A stretch of DNA of 64,000 nt, taken from assembly GCF_031755915.1 (NCBI RefSeq), contig NC_083387.1:3438501-3502500 (forward strand). Reading direction: 5' to 3'. Below the pieces are notes generated by a model. It had not been told where the DNA came from. It ran no database searches and was given only the letters and a program-made list of their open reading frames with translations. Below are positions 9,972-20,182 of this stretch, piece after piece (position 1 is the stretch's first letter; each line of letters begins with the position of its first letter). Position numbers and translations under genes: made by a program. Origin of the DNA: Ziziphus jujuba (taxonomy: Eukaryota; Streptophyta; Magnoliopsida; Rosales; Rhamnaceae).

Positions 9972-12873
9972 TGTCATGATCCATCCAAGATCTCTCACCG
10001 GAACCCTAAACAAGCCCTGATCCCAAGGAAACCCTACCGGACCCTCCAATGGAAAATCCGGCACTGAAAGCACTTCAAATGAATAACAGAGAATCAATGC
10101 ATAATTAAATAGATAATCGTCCAAATAGTATACAGAGCTTTATCAGTACAATTGAATATGAAATTTAATATAATAAAAGATAAAAAGAAATAATACAAGA
10201 TAGAAAGGAAAGGAAAAGCCTCTTGGACTTTCGGCAACGAACCAAGACGTCGAGCTTGCCCCTGGATGATTAACGTCGACTAACCTGGGCCTAAGGGAAC
10301 GGAATTTAAAAACATAAGATCCTAATCATCTCAGTGGGTGACCAAATCTACTAATCAGGAAAATAAATAATAATAATATAACAATAATATAAACTTGATT
10401 AATCAATAATAAATAAGTAATTAATTATTAGGTATTCGAAAATAATATTTTCTCTCAAAACCTTTACGATTCACTCAGTTTGAAATGTCCCTTTTAAACA
10501 TTTTCACAAAACCCGATATTTTATGCCTCAAGATTCAGAAAATAATTAGTCAAATAAATTTCAAACAAAATACAAGAATTTAAGGATCCAAAATTATAAT
10601 GGAAATAAAATATCTTTAGATAAAATATCATAAATAAACTTGTATTAAAGAAATTTGGTATAAAAACAAAAAGAAACCCAATATATAAATTATAAAATTT
10701 ATTAATTAAATCAATGAAATAATCAAAGAAACATTTTAAATCAATTTAAACATCTATTTAAAATAAATGATAAAAATACAATAGAATTTATCTTAAAATA
10801 CGAAATCGATTTAAATGATAAAATCAAGGTAAATACCTTTTAAAACATTAATGAGAATAGGTAATAAAATCACGATAACATTTTCATAAAATTTGTGTAA
10901 AACTTTTAAATTTTAATAAATAATAAAAACATTATTAAATACATTTAATTTAAAATCATGTTATGAAAACAATTTGATGCACCAACTATATACCAGTGGC
11001 GCCAACGGTATCCAGCATCTCAAGCACCGCTAGACAGGAGGTTAAAGAGAGAAATCGGCATACGGTCGCATGGTGTCCCACCGCGCCATTGCAAACAGGC
11101 GTCCCGGCCATGGAGGGGCGGCCTACCTTTGTCCGATGGCAACCACAGGACAACCCCATAAATTACCTGTTCGCTACTCACACCCACCTACACACTAATC
11201 ACATCCACCTGTGCGTTAATCATATTATATATACAGAACACCAGTACGTGTATGGTGCATCTAAAAATCATAAAGTTCATACATTTTCAAAATCTCGAAA
11301 ATTTTATAAGTACCACCGGGTTTATTTCATCCAATTAAACCCGTAAATTTTCCACAATTCCTTTATAAATCATTGTCATAAATCCATCGCATAAATTCCA
11401 TCAATTTCAAATCTATTAATGAAATTAAAAATAATTTAAAATAAATATTCCTTCAATTCCTTAAAATTCAAAATATAATATAATTAAATCACATAATAAA
11501 CATAACAATCATAAAAGGAAATTGAAATCATAATTTCTTTTAATTCCCAAATATATTTTTGGCACTCAAACATTTATTAAAATAACATAAATTGGCAATA
11601 TAATTTAGATGGAAATTCTCTTAATATCAAATACATAAAACATATTTTTTAAATATCTAATTATTAAATATTCCAACAACAAAACTCAATAATTATTAAA
11701 TTAAACCTCAAATTTAAGAAAATTCTTAAAACCCAAAATATTTATAATACACAAATAATTTCATTTCCTTCAATTTTGGCATAAAATTCCAATTATAACT
11801 TACTAAACAATTAACACATGAAATATTACATTTTCAAATAATCAATTATCACAAAATGCATATAATTAAACACCCAAAATTAAGTTTAAAGGTGGGTTAC
11901 TCACCTCGAGCACGCAATCCAACCAAGATCCTCCATAGGATCAATTCTATGACTCACATGTGCTCCTAGAATAACAATATTACACAGGGTCAAATAAATT
12001 AATATTTTAGTCGGATAAATAATACCCCGTACCCAGGAGATTTAACACAAATGGTGTCCAAAATTCGGAAATAAGGTATCAACTGAAAGCCAAGGGGACG
12101 AGGAATACGTTACTGATCTCCGTTGGACTTAACTCGATCGGAGGTGGCCGGAAAGTGGACGGAAGGTTTCGGCCGAATTTCCCCCTCTTCAATATCACAA
12201 ACGGCTCAGAATTTGGGCAAATGGAGGTTATTTTTGGAACCAGGGGGTTGAAGTCTAGGCGGAGGGACTAGTCTCACGACCAAGAACTGCCTAAAAATGG
12301 CCGACTGGAGAACCGCCGACCACCGACTTTGCGGCACTGATCCTGGGACGTTCGCCGGCCATTCGGCCAGAAACTTGGCAGTCGAAGTCACCCAGCCATG
12401 GATTGTCACACTGGCCGGCGCGTGCCTCATTTCGAGGGCCGGAGAAAACAGAAACAGGAAGGCCCAGAGGGAGATGGAGAAGGAGAGAGAGAGAGGATAA
12501 TGAATAGTGTTCCCCTTTTCCCCCTTTTTCTTCACATGCCAGAAAGAAAAAAATAAATAAATAAAGGAAAAAGAAAAATAAGAAAAGGAAAAGAAATTAA
12601 TAAAATAATGTAAAATAAAATAATAAAAAATAATAATGTATTAGAAAATTTTGCATATCTATAACTTTTAAACCACATATCCGTTTCGGGCGTGCTACTA
12701 GTCTATGGACTCGGATCGATGCATACTTTGCAACGGTATCGCAGTCAAAAAGAAATTCCATTCGGATAAAAAAGTCAAAATTTGACTCTTCTCGGTCAAC
12801 GACAGTCAAACCCGATCAACCTCGATCAACGTGGGAAAAAAAATTCCGATGTATTTCGGAACGGGGTGTTACA
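9972..12873 (-). mobile_element. L-family LTR-like unit, copy E, with empty site in the window
   Basis: A complete 2,902-bp unit from TGTCATGATCCATCC (9972) to ACGGGGTGTTACA (12873). It is flanked by a perfect target duplication CTTTA (9967-9971 and 12874-12878). The duplicated copy of this region still has the unoccupied site, CACTTTAAAGC with one CTTTA at 59114-59118, which confirms both boundaries. The 61-nt module is at 11905-11965. The GC block runs from GATGCACC (10976) to GGTGCATC (11254-11261). Confidence 0.95.
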
Positions 12874-14046
12874 CTTTAAAGCTAATTAGTTATCAATCAT
12901 TTTTTTTTTTTACCTTGTTCGAGTTTATAATTTTTTTTTTTTTTCATTTGATAGAGTTTATAAGTTCTTAAAATATCTAAGTTTAAAATATTTAAGTTAT
13001 TATTACAACTAATTAGTTATTTATCAATATTGTTTTACCTTAATCAAGTTTATAAATCAATTTTTTTTTCCTTAATTAAGTTTATAAATTCTTAGATATC
13101 GAATATAAGTTATTATTAATTAATTATTTTATTTATAAGCTTTACCTTACTAATAATAAATTCTTATATATTATTATATATTATATGTATTATCTGTTTA
13201 ATCTAACCTAATCAATCAAAAGTTTTTATATGTCCAAATAAAAATTGAAACATCTTCTCCCATCATGAAACTGTTCTACAAGAAATTGAAGTCGGTTTCT
13301 CATACTCAATGAACATTTTTTTTTCAATTGTTATATTAAAGAGACCAAGTAAGTTTTTTGTTTTTATTCATTTCTGATTCATAAACTTATTAATGGTATG
13401 TTTTATTTAGTTTATAATTTAAAGTTCGTATAATTTGATGCACATATCAATTTGATCATTTACAAATGACAAGTAGTAACAAACTACGTTTGGATATGAC
13501 AAAGTTACATGTAAATTTTGTGCCCCTACCTATGCAATCCTGGTTCCGTCCTGATGGGCTGGTTTTTTTAGTATGTGGATCAAATTTGGATGCTGGAGCA
13601 GGTCATATTTTGTTGTCATATAGACATTGATTTCCTAAAATTCTCATTATGAAGCTTCACGATTTGTAATAACGGATGCACACCGGATTCATTTAGCTTT
13701 CTCTCTTATTCTCCTGCTTCTTTAGAAATCCTTTGTTTTTCAAGTAGGATAACAATTGGAGGGTAAACAATATTATTATTTGCAGTACAAATTCATTAGT
13801 AATTAATGATCTGTACATCATCTGGTTCTACATTTAGCACGATTTGACTCAGCATAATCTAAATTTGGGATTGTATTATATAATTTTTCCCTTCAAAACA
13901 AATTAATTAACATACAAAGCATGTCAAAATTCAAAAGTCCTTTATTTTGATTATATTCCTCTATTATATGACCAGCGTATTGTCCAATGTCCTCTAGCTT
14001 CATCTTCCAAGAAAACAAATAAAAAAAGATCAAATTGATTGGCTAT
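12874..14046 (+). repeat. Segmental duplication, copy 1, part 2 (matches 59114-60120)
   Basis: AT-rich sequence downstream of P2 that aligns in direct orientation with 59114-60120. Near its left end it has a loose repeat of the motif TTACCTTAATCAAGTTTATAA. No gene, RNA or further insertion is recognised here. The part from about 13840 also resembles 35310-35480, upstream of P3. Confidence 0.8.
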
Positions 14047-14619
14047 TCATGTATGAAAAGGATTCTTGAAAGCAGTACGTAGAAGATCAAAGGAAAGTGG
14101 AAACTGCGCGGCAGCGAAAACAGATACCGGAAGGCATGTCATGGCATAGACGGGAAACACAGCGTATTTGGGTTTATGTTGAACGAGCAAAAAATGTCCA
14201 GCACAAAAACAAACGAGCATGGAGCCAATGGAGAGGAAAAGCGATGTTAAACCAAGCAAAAGCTTACAGGTCACGTTCTTATTGAAATCTTTCTCTAAGA
14301 ATCGGGAAGTGATGATTGACAGGAACATGACCAAGGCAGTGAGTGAGAAGCAGAGGGCGATGAGAGATGAGATGGAGAAGATTGGGAAGGCTGGTCGATT
14401 TTCAAAGGTGGGTTTGCCACTTTCGCTATGAGTACCTCCTGGGATGGATGCGGAGGTGGAAAAAGCCACGCCGACGATTAGTGCAGCCACCACAGAGCAA
14501 GATTCAGAGATTTTGAGACCAGCCATTCTTGGCCTTCTTTCACAAGATTCTTGTGTGTACTGGAGAATACTTGTTCCTATCGTTACGGCGGAACCAGGTG
14601 GTAGAGACGCTTTCACAAA
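14047..14619 (-). pseudogene. P2, last exon: PGG domain with four membrane helices
   Basis: On the reverse strand this encodes FVKASLPPG, then a short disturbed stretch, then SESCSVVAALIVGVAFSTS and SIPGGT, followed by three further hydrophobic segments (around IFSISSLIALCFSLTALVMF, LLLGLTSLFLSIGSMLVCF and AMTCLPVSVFAAAQFPL). This is the PGG domain, the membrane anchor of ITN1/ACD6-type proteins. Compared with P3, the THKNLVKEG-like motif lies in another frame and about 45 nt seem lost, leaving a frame that is open but altered. The splice acceptor before FVKAS reads CG instead of AG (14620-14621), so the exon probably cannot be spliced in. It shares its 3' half with P7. Confidence 0.85.
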
Positions 14620-14733
14620 CGGCATGTAAATATTGCATGCTCTTAACATTAATACTGATATTGATATTGATAATGATACTATGAGAATGCGAAATTAACT
14701 AATTAATTTATAATTTATAATTTAATTAATTAC

Positions 14734-15084
14734 CTTAAACCATTTGATTTCCCATTGCATTTGGGAAGCAACCCCGGGAATGGGCCAGGGTTTATCTTCT
14801 CTATAAATTGCTGCGGCATGCAATACGTTGTTATGCATTGAATCCACTTTTCGAACTATACTGTCAGTAAGGAGACTTTTGTTTATCAACAGTTTATATA
14901 GGTCGACTTGCCTGTTTTCGGCTGCCAATATCACTATATTCTTATTGTTTGTGTCCCTATCTTTTATGGCCACCGGATAAACTTCCAAGACTTTCTCAAC
15001 TATCTCTATCACCCCATTATTTTGCTGCTATTAATAAGATGCTGTCTGCTTTTATCTTTTTAGTGCTTTCATTTGCCTCCACAG
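14734..15084 (-). pseudogene. P2, exon 5: second ankyrin block
   Basis: The reverse strand after a TACAG acceptor reads STKKIKADSILLIAAK, then NNGVIEIVEKVLEVYPVAIK and an ENRQVDLYKLL repeat, then NNVLHAAAIYREDKPWPIPG and MQWEIKWFK before a GT donor. These are the ankyrin repeats that precede the PGG exon. One A is missing in the run between the IAAK and NNG segments, which shifts the frame. The Copia element at 15196-26012 lies in the intron just upstream of this exon. Confidence 0.85.
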
Positions 15085-15195
15085 CTGTACAATGCCAATA
15101 TAATATCTTGTGTATATATATATATGAAATATAATTTTGCTATATTAGACTTGCACCTCATTGTATTACCATTACATAGTAATAGGAATAGGATA

Positions 15196-15431
15196 TGATA
15201 GAATATTAGATAATGATGTCCAACCAGGTTAGGTTAGTGATCTATTATCCTATTAGCTGTACTATATATCTCTATCTACAGTGATATATTAGCTCACTCG
15301 AGTTTGTATCTATCTAGTAACTTGTGCAGGCTTTAGATAAGTCTCCCATCTTTTGTATATATTTCTGTATCTTGCACATGAAATACAAGTCAAGTACCTT
15401 CGGTTATTTCATTTATTTTTAATATTTTACA
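15196..15431 (+). repeat. Copia left LTR
   Basis: 236 bp, TG...CA, followed directly by the tRNA-Met-type primer-binding site at 15432-15443 (TGGTATGAGAGC, one mismatch from the usual TGGTATCAGAGC). The two LTRs differ at a modest number of positions, so the insertion is old enough to have diverged. Confidence 0.95.
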
Positions 15432-15438
15432 TGGTATG

Positions 15439-15608
15439 AGAGCCTTTCTAAAGCTCCAACGAGTTATTTCTTTTGATCCAATGGCCAACAACTCATCTTC
15501 CACTATGTCCTCTGCTGTCATTCAGAGCCTTTCTAAACCTCCAACGAGTTATTTCTTTTGATCCCATGGCCAACAACTCATCTTCCACTATGTCCTCTGC
15601 TGTCATTC
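15439..15608 (+). repeat. 85-bp tandem duplication over the gag start
   Basis: Positions 15439-15523 and 15524-15608 are two copies of the same 85 bp, differing at only about two positions. The unit begins AGAGCCTTTCTAAA and includes the gag start codon, so there are two candidate ATGs in one unit structure. The downstream one (15566) is in frame with the long gag reading frame. Confidence 0.9.
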
Positions 15609-16663
15609 CTGCTCATGCTATTCCCAATTTTATAGATGTTAGCCTCCCAACTTATAGCTTTCCTTTTTGTTTGGAACAACATAATTATCTTATTTGGAGA
15701 TCACAGATGCTACCTGCCATCATCGGAGGTAACATGGAATCGTTCATTGATGGAAGCTTGCTTCCTCCACCAAGTACTGTTATGGTCTCTTCCACCAGCG
15801 ATGGACAAGTTATGCAGACTCCGACACGAAATCCTTACTTTTACAAATGGAGAAGACTAGACCAAGCTCTTCTTGGCTGGATACTATCTTCCATCTCGCC
15901 AGAAATTCACACACAGCTAACGAAAGCTCCAATAGCACTAATGTCGTTAATATCTCATCAACTTTGTTGTTAAATTGAACGTCTCTTTAACAGCCAATCA
16001 TGAGCAAAAATTATGCAATTGAAAGTCCAATTTCAAACAACCAAGAAGAATCAATGTCCATGACAGAATACTTCACCAAATTAAAAGGCATAGCAGACTC
16101 ATTAATTATGGCTAGTTTTCATGCTTCTGATGAGGATTTTATTAAGCTGTTATTAGCAAGATTGCCATTGGAGTATGATGCAATTGTAGCAAATATTAAC
16201 TCCAGTCGTATACCTCTTGATATTGAAGAGGTTCAGTCTCTCTTGTTGAATTAGGAAGTGCACATTCTTCAAGCCAATTCTCCTGAGATTATGTCAGCTT
16301 AGGTTGCTGACAGACAAGGAAGAAAATTTGTTTTTGGCTGAAACATTAATTCTAGGCAAGCTACAGATACTACCCGTGGCTATGATTATAATACAAACAA
16401 TGGGTCTTCAAGTATGAGAGGTAATAATCCTTCAGGTGGTCGAGGCAGAGGACGTGGAAGAGGAGGTCAATATAATAATAATAACAGAATTTTCTGTCAA
16501 ATATGCAAACTCCTAGGACATGGTGCAGATAGATGTTGGCATCGGTATGATGAAAGTTTTACTGCCCAAAATAATAACAGGGCTTTCTATGCCTCTCCTA
16601 ATGTGGTGGCTAATCCTGAATGGTTGATGGACAGTGGTGTAACTAATCACATTACTTCTGATC
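15566..16663 (+). pseudogene. Copia gag and start of protease (broken)
   Basis: The frame from ATG 15566 reads through NFIDVSLPTYSFPFCLEQHN and LIWRSQMLPAIIGG, the Copia gag N-terminal region, and is then lost by a frameshift near 15950. It resumes at about 16000 (SMTEYFTKLKGIADSL). A nucleocapsid zinc knuckle CQICKLLGHGADRC (C-x2-C-x4-H-x4-C) lies at 16495-16536, preceded by a Gly/Arg-rich stretch. The protease motif MDSGVTNHIT follows at about 16627-16656. Several in-frame stops sit where Gln or Arg would be expected. An L unit interrupts the gene at 16664. Confidence 0.9.
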
Positions 16664-19491
16664 TATTAGGACCCATCCAAAATTTCTCACCGAAACCTTA
16701 GACAAGCCCTGATCCCAGGGAAATACCACCGAACCTTCCAACGGAAAATCCGGCAGCACCTCCCCTAAGGGTAGGACTAACCAAAATTTCCTGCACTGAA
16801 AACACACTTCTATATACATCCCCTTATTCCTCCCACGTTACTACAATTTGTTTCCACAAATTTACAGCACTTCAAAGAATAACAGCAATCCAGTGCATAA
16901 TTAATAACTAAGTGTCCAATACAGTATACAGAGCATTATACAAATAAATGTGGAATTAATACAATGACAGATAAAGAAGTAATACAAGATGAAGAGGAAA
17001 AAGGGAAGAAATACTTCTTGGACTTTCGGTAATGAACCGAGACGTCGGGCTCGTCCCGGACGATCAACGTCTCCCAACCTGGACCTAGGGGAACGAAATT
17101 TAAAAGGATGAGATGCTAATCATCTCAGTGAGTGACCCTAACTACTGAACACTGTTAATATTTATCATATAACAAATAAAGAAATTTAATTAATACCAAC
17201 AATTAAATAAATAAATAATAATAACAATTGAAGTAATATTTTCTCTCAAAACCCTCACTATTCACTCCGTTGGAAATGTTCCCCTTTTAAAACATTTTCA
17301 CAAAACCCGATATTCGTATTTTCCGAAAACCAAGGGATCAATTAATTTAATAAACAATAAATAAATACCCCAAATATAAATAAAATGTAATAAGATATAA
17401 TAAATAAATTTTGAATACTTTGGGGTTTAAAATTTCTTTATCCGAAAATTTATACTTGACGCACCACACCATATACCAGTGATGCCCTCCAATATCCAGC
17501 ATCCCGAGCACCGACTAGTGGGAGATTAAAGAGAGAAACTTGCATACGGCACTTCGGCGTCCCGACAGTACCGCTGCTGAAACCATCATCCCGGCCAAGG
17601 AGGGGGGCGGCTGATGCGCAATATATAAGACTTGCCTGCCCTCGGTCCAATGGCAACTCACGGGAGACATAATAACTTGCGCGCTAGCCACATATACACT
17701 GGAACACCAATACTGTATGAGTGCGTCTAAAATAATTACTAAATTAATTATAACCGTACCGACTTTCCAAAATCATCGTGGGAAATATACCAGTTTTCAA
17801 ATTTACCATCCTACATATTTTTCTTTAACATACCCGGTACGAAAACATCGATAACAATATATAAATAATTTTCTCGTAACACAAGGTTCAACAAATAATA
17901 TACCATAGGCATAATTATAAAATTTAAACCACCAATTAAACAAATAATTTCCTTAAAATATTTAAACCAATTATGCCCAAAAAATAATATAAAAATCCAG
18001 ACATAATTAATTTACGAAAATACCTTGCTCATGTGTAATAAATACAATTAAATCACAATAATAAAAATCGGGATTTTTGGATAATCCAAAATTTACGTTT
18101 AGTACCAACAAACATATACGCACTTATAAAATAATAATTTTCCACAATTATAATTAAATTGCACCACATGAGCATAATTCCAAATATCAATTAAACACCA
18201 AATAAATATAATTAATTACCCCAAAATAGGTTTAAAGGTGGGTCACTCACCTGGAACACGCAATTAATCCAAGATCCTCCATAGGATCGATTCCACAACG
18301 CACACGTGCTCCTAGAACAACGATTCACACATAGTCAAATAAATTAATATTTTATTCGGGTAAATAATACCCAGTACCCGGGGGGTCTAACACAAACGTT
18401 AACCAAAATTGTCGAATAATATACCGAATCGAAGCTTGTGGAACGAGGATCGCATTACCGGTCTCCATTGACCCTAATTCTGCCGGTGGTGGCTGGAAAG
18501 CTTCGACCGGTCTTGATCTTCTCGTATCTCACAAATCGACGGGAATTGAGTTAATCGGAGCTCAGAATCGGAATCAGAGGGCCCAAATTAGTGGAAAAGG
18601 ACCAGTTGCACGACCTGTGGCTGCCGGAAAACGGCAAACCAGCAACACACCGACCCCCAATGTTGGAGGCCGATCCCGGTGCGTCCGTTGGCCATTCAGC
18701 CGGAGATTTGGCCGCCGGTGTCGCCCAGCTGCGGGCTTTCACGTCGGCCGGCGTGTGACTCCTTCCAGTGGTCGGAATATGTGCAGCAGGGAGAGAGATG
18801 TATCGGCGGGAGGGAGAAAAATGAAGAAAGAAGAAGGAGGAAGAAGAAGAAGAAGAAGAAAGAAAAGAGGGGCCCGTAGCCCTTTTTTCCCACGTGGGGG
18901 AAGAGAAAAAAAAAAGAAAAAGAAATAAAAAGAAATAAATTAAAAATAATTAAATAATATTATTATATAAAATAACAATAAAATAATATGATATTAAACA
19001 TGGTTGACATGCGGCATCCCACCATGGTGACACATGGTCACATTTATTAAGTCACACGTGGCACATTGTTACACGTTTAAAAAATAATATTAAAATAAAC
19101 AGTACTTGAAAAAAACTCCACAAGTCCATAACTTTCAACCCACATGTCCAAATTGGACGTGCCGCTAGTCTACGGACTCGTCTCGACGAGTACTTCACAA
19201 CCATACATGAGTCAAAGCTCAACTTCGCATGAATAAAAATTCAACTCCGGCATCCCTTGGACAGTTTGGACCTCAACTTGTTTTGCTAATAACTTTCAAA
19301 CCGTAGCTCCGTTTTCAACGTGCTACTAGTCTACGAACTCGTGCCAACGTGTACTTCGTAACGGTACCTCAGTCAACCTAGAATTCCATCCGAGTCAAAA
19401 AGTCAACTTTTAACCCCTTCGATCAACGGTCAACGGTCACCCTCGGTCAAAGTTGGAAAATTTCCATTGTATTTTGGGATGGGGTGTTACA
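16664..19491 (-). mobile_element. L-family LTR-like unit, copy F, inside the Copia protease
   Basis: A complete 2,828-bp unit with a perfect target duplication TGATC (16659-16663 and 19492-19496). Its left end has decayed to TATTAGGACCC (from TGTCAGGACCC by two transitions). The right end is GGATGGGGTGTTACA. The 61-nt module is at 18251-18311. The GC block runs from GACGCACC (17458) to GTGCGTC (17721-17727), the second arm type. The copy carries a long GAAGAAG tract (about 18830-18870). Coding sequence on both sides joins exactly once the insertion and one TGATC are removed. Confidence 0.95.
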
Positions 19492-20182
19492 TGATCCCTT
19501 AAATATCACCAAAAAATGTGATTATCTTGGAGATGACAAACTTGTTGTTGGTAATGGTCAAGGTTTGCAGATTAAACATACAGGTTGTTCAAGTTTTAAT
19601 ACTCATTCTGGTTTACTTAATTTACAAGAAATATTGCATGTTCCCTACATTACTTGAAATTTGTTGAGTATTTCTCGTCTAACTAAAGATAATAATATTA
19701 TTGTAGAGTTTAACTCTAAGTTTGTTTTTGTAAAGGACAAGGATTCGAAGAAGATATTGTTTCACGGAAGGCTTGAAGATGGACTCTATCAAGTGTTGCT
19801 GCCCAAAATTTCTAATAAGTTTTCTAGGACTTCTAGTTTGTTTCTAGCATCTTTACATAATAATCCTGAACATATTTATTCTTTTCATACTAAGTTTCCT
19901 ATTTCTCAGTTGTGGCATTATAGACTTGATCATCCATCATCTCTGATAATGAATAAAGTTTCTTCACGGTACAATAATTCTTTTTCTGTTAGTTCTTCTT
20001 GTGATTCTTTTTGTACCTCTTGTCAATTAGGCAAAAATAAAAGGCTCTTTGCCCCTCCCTTGCATACCGTTAGTCATACTCCACTAGAATTAGTTTTTTC
20101 TAATGTGTGGGGCCCAGCACCTATTGAATCATTTGAAGAATATAGATATTATGTTTTATTTAAAGATAATTTTACACGTTTT
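19492..20182 (+). pseudogene. Copia protease C-part, GAG-pre-integrase and start of integrase
   Basis: The frame after copy F continues the protease (LHVPYIT, then a stop TGA, then NLLSISRLTKDNNI). The GAG-pre-integrase domain has LWHYRLDHPS and CDSFCTSCQLGK, which supply the HHCC zinc residues of integrase. The frame continues through SNVWGPAPIESFEEYRYYVL to DNFTRF, where a second LTR unit interrupts it at 20183. On the other side the frame resumes with SWIYPMKQK. Confidence 0.9.

Noticed and set aside
14097..14629. Plus-strand frames of 61-70 aa over the P2 last exon
   Set aside because: They are antisense shadows of the PGG exon, which has the conserved membrane segments.
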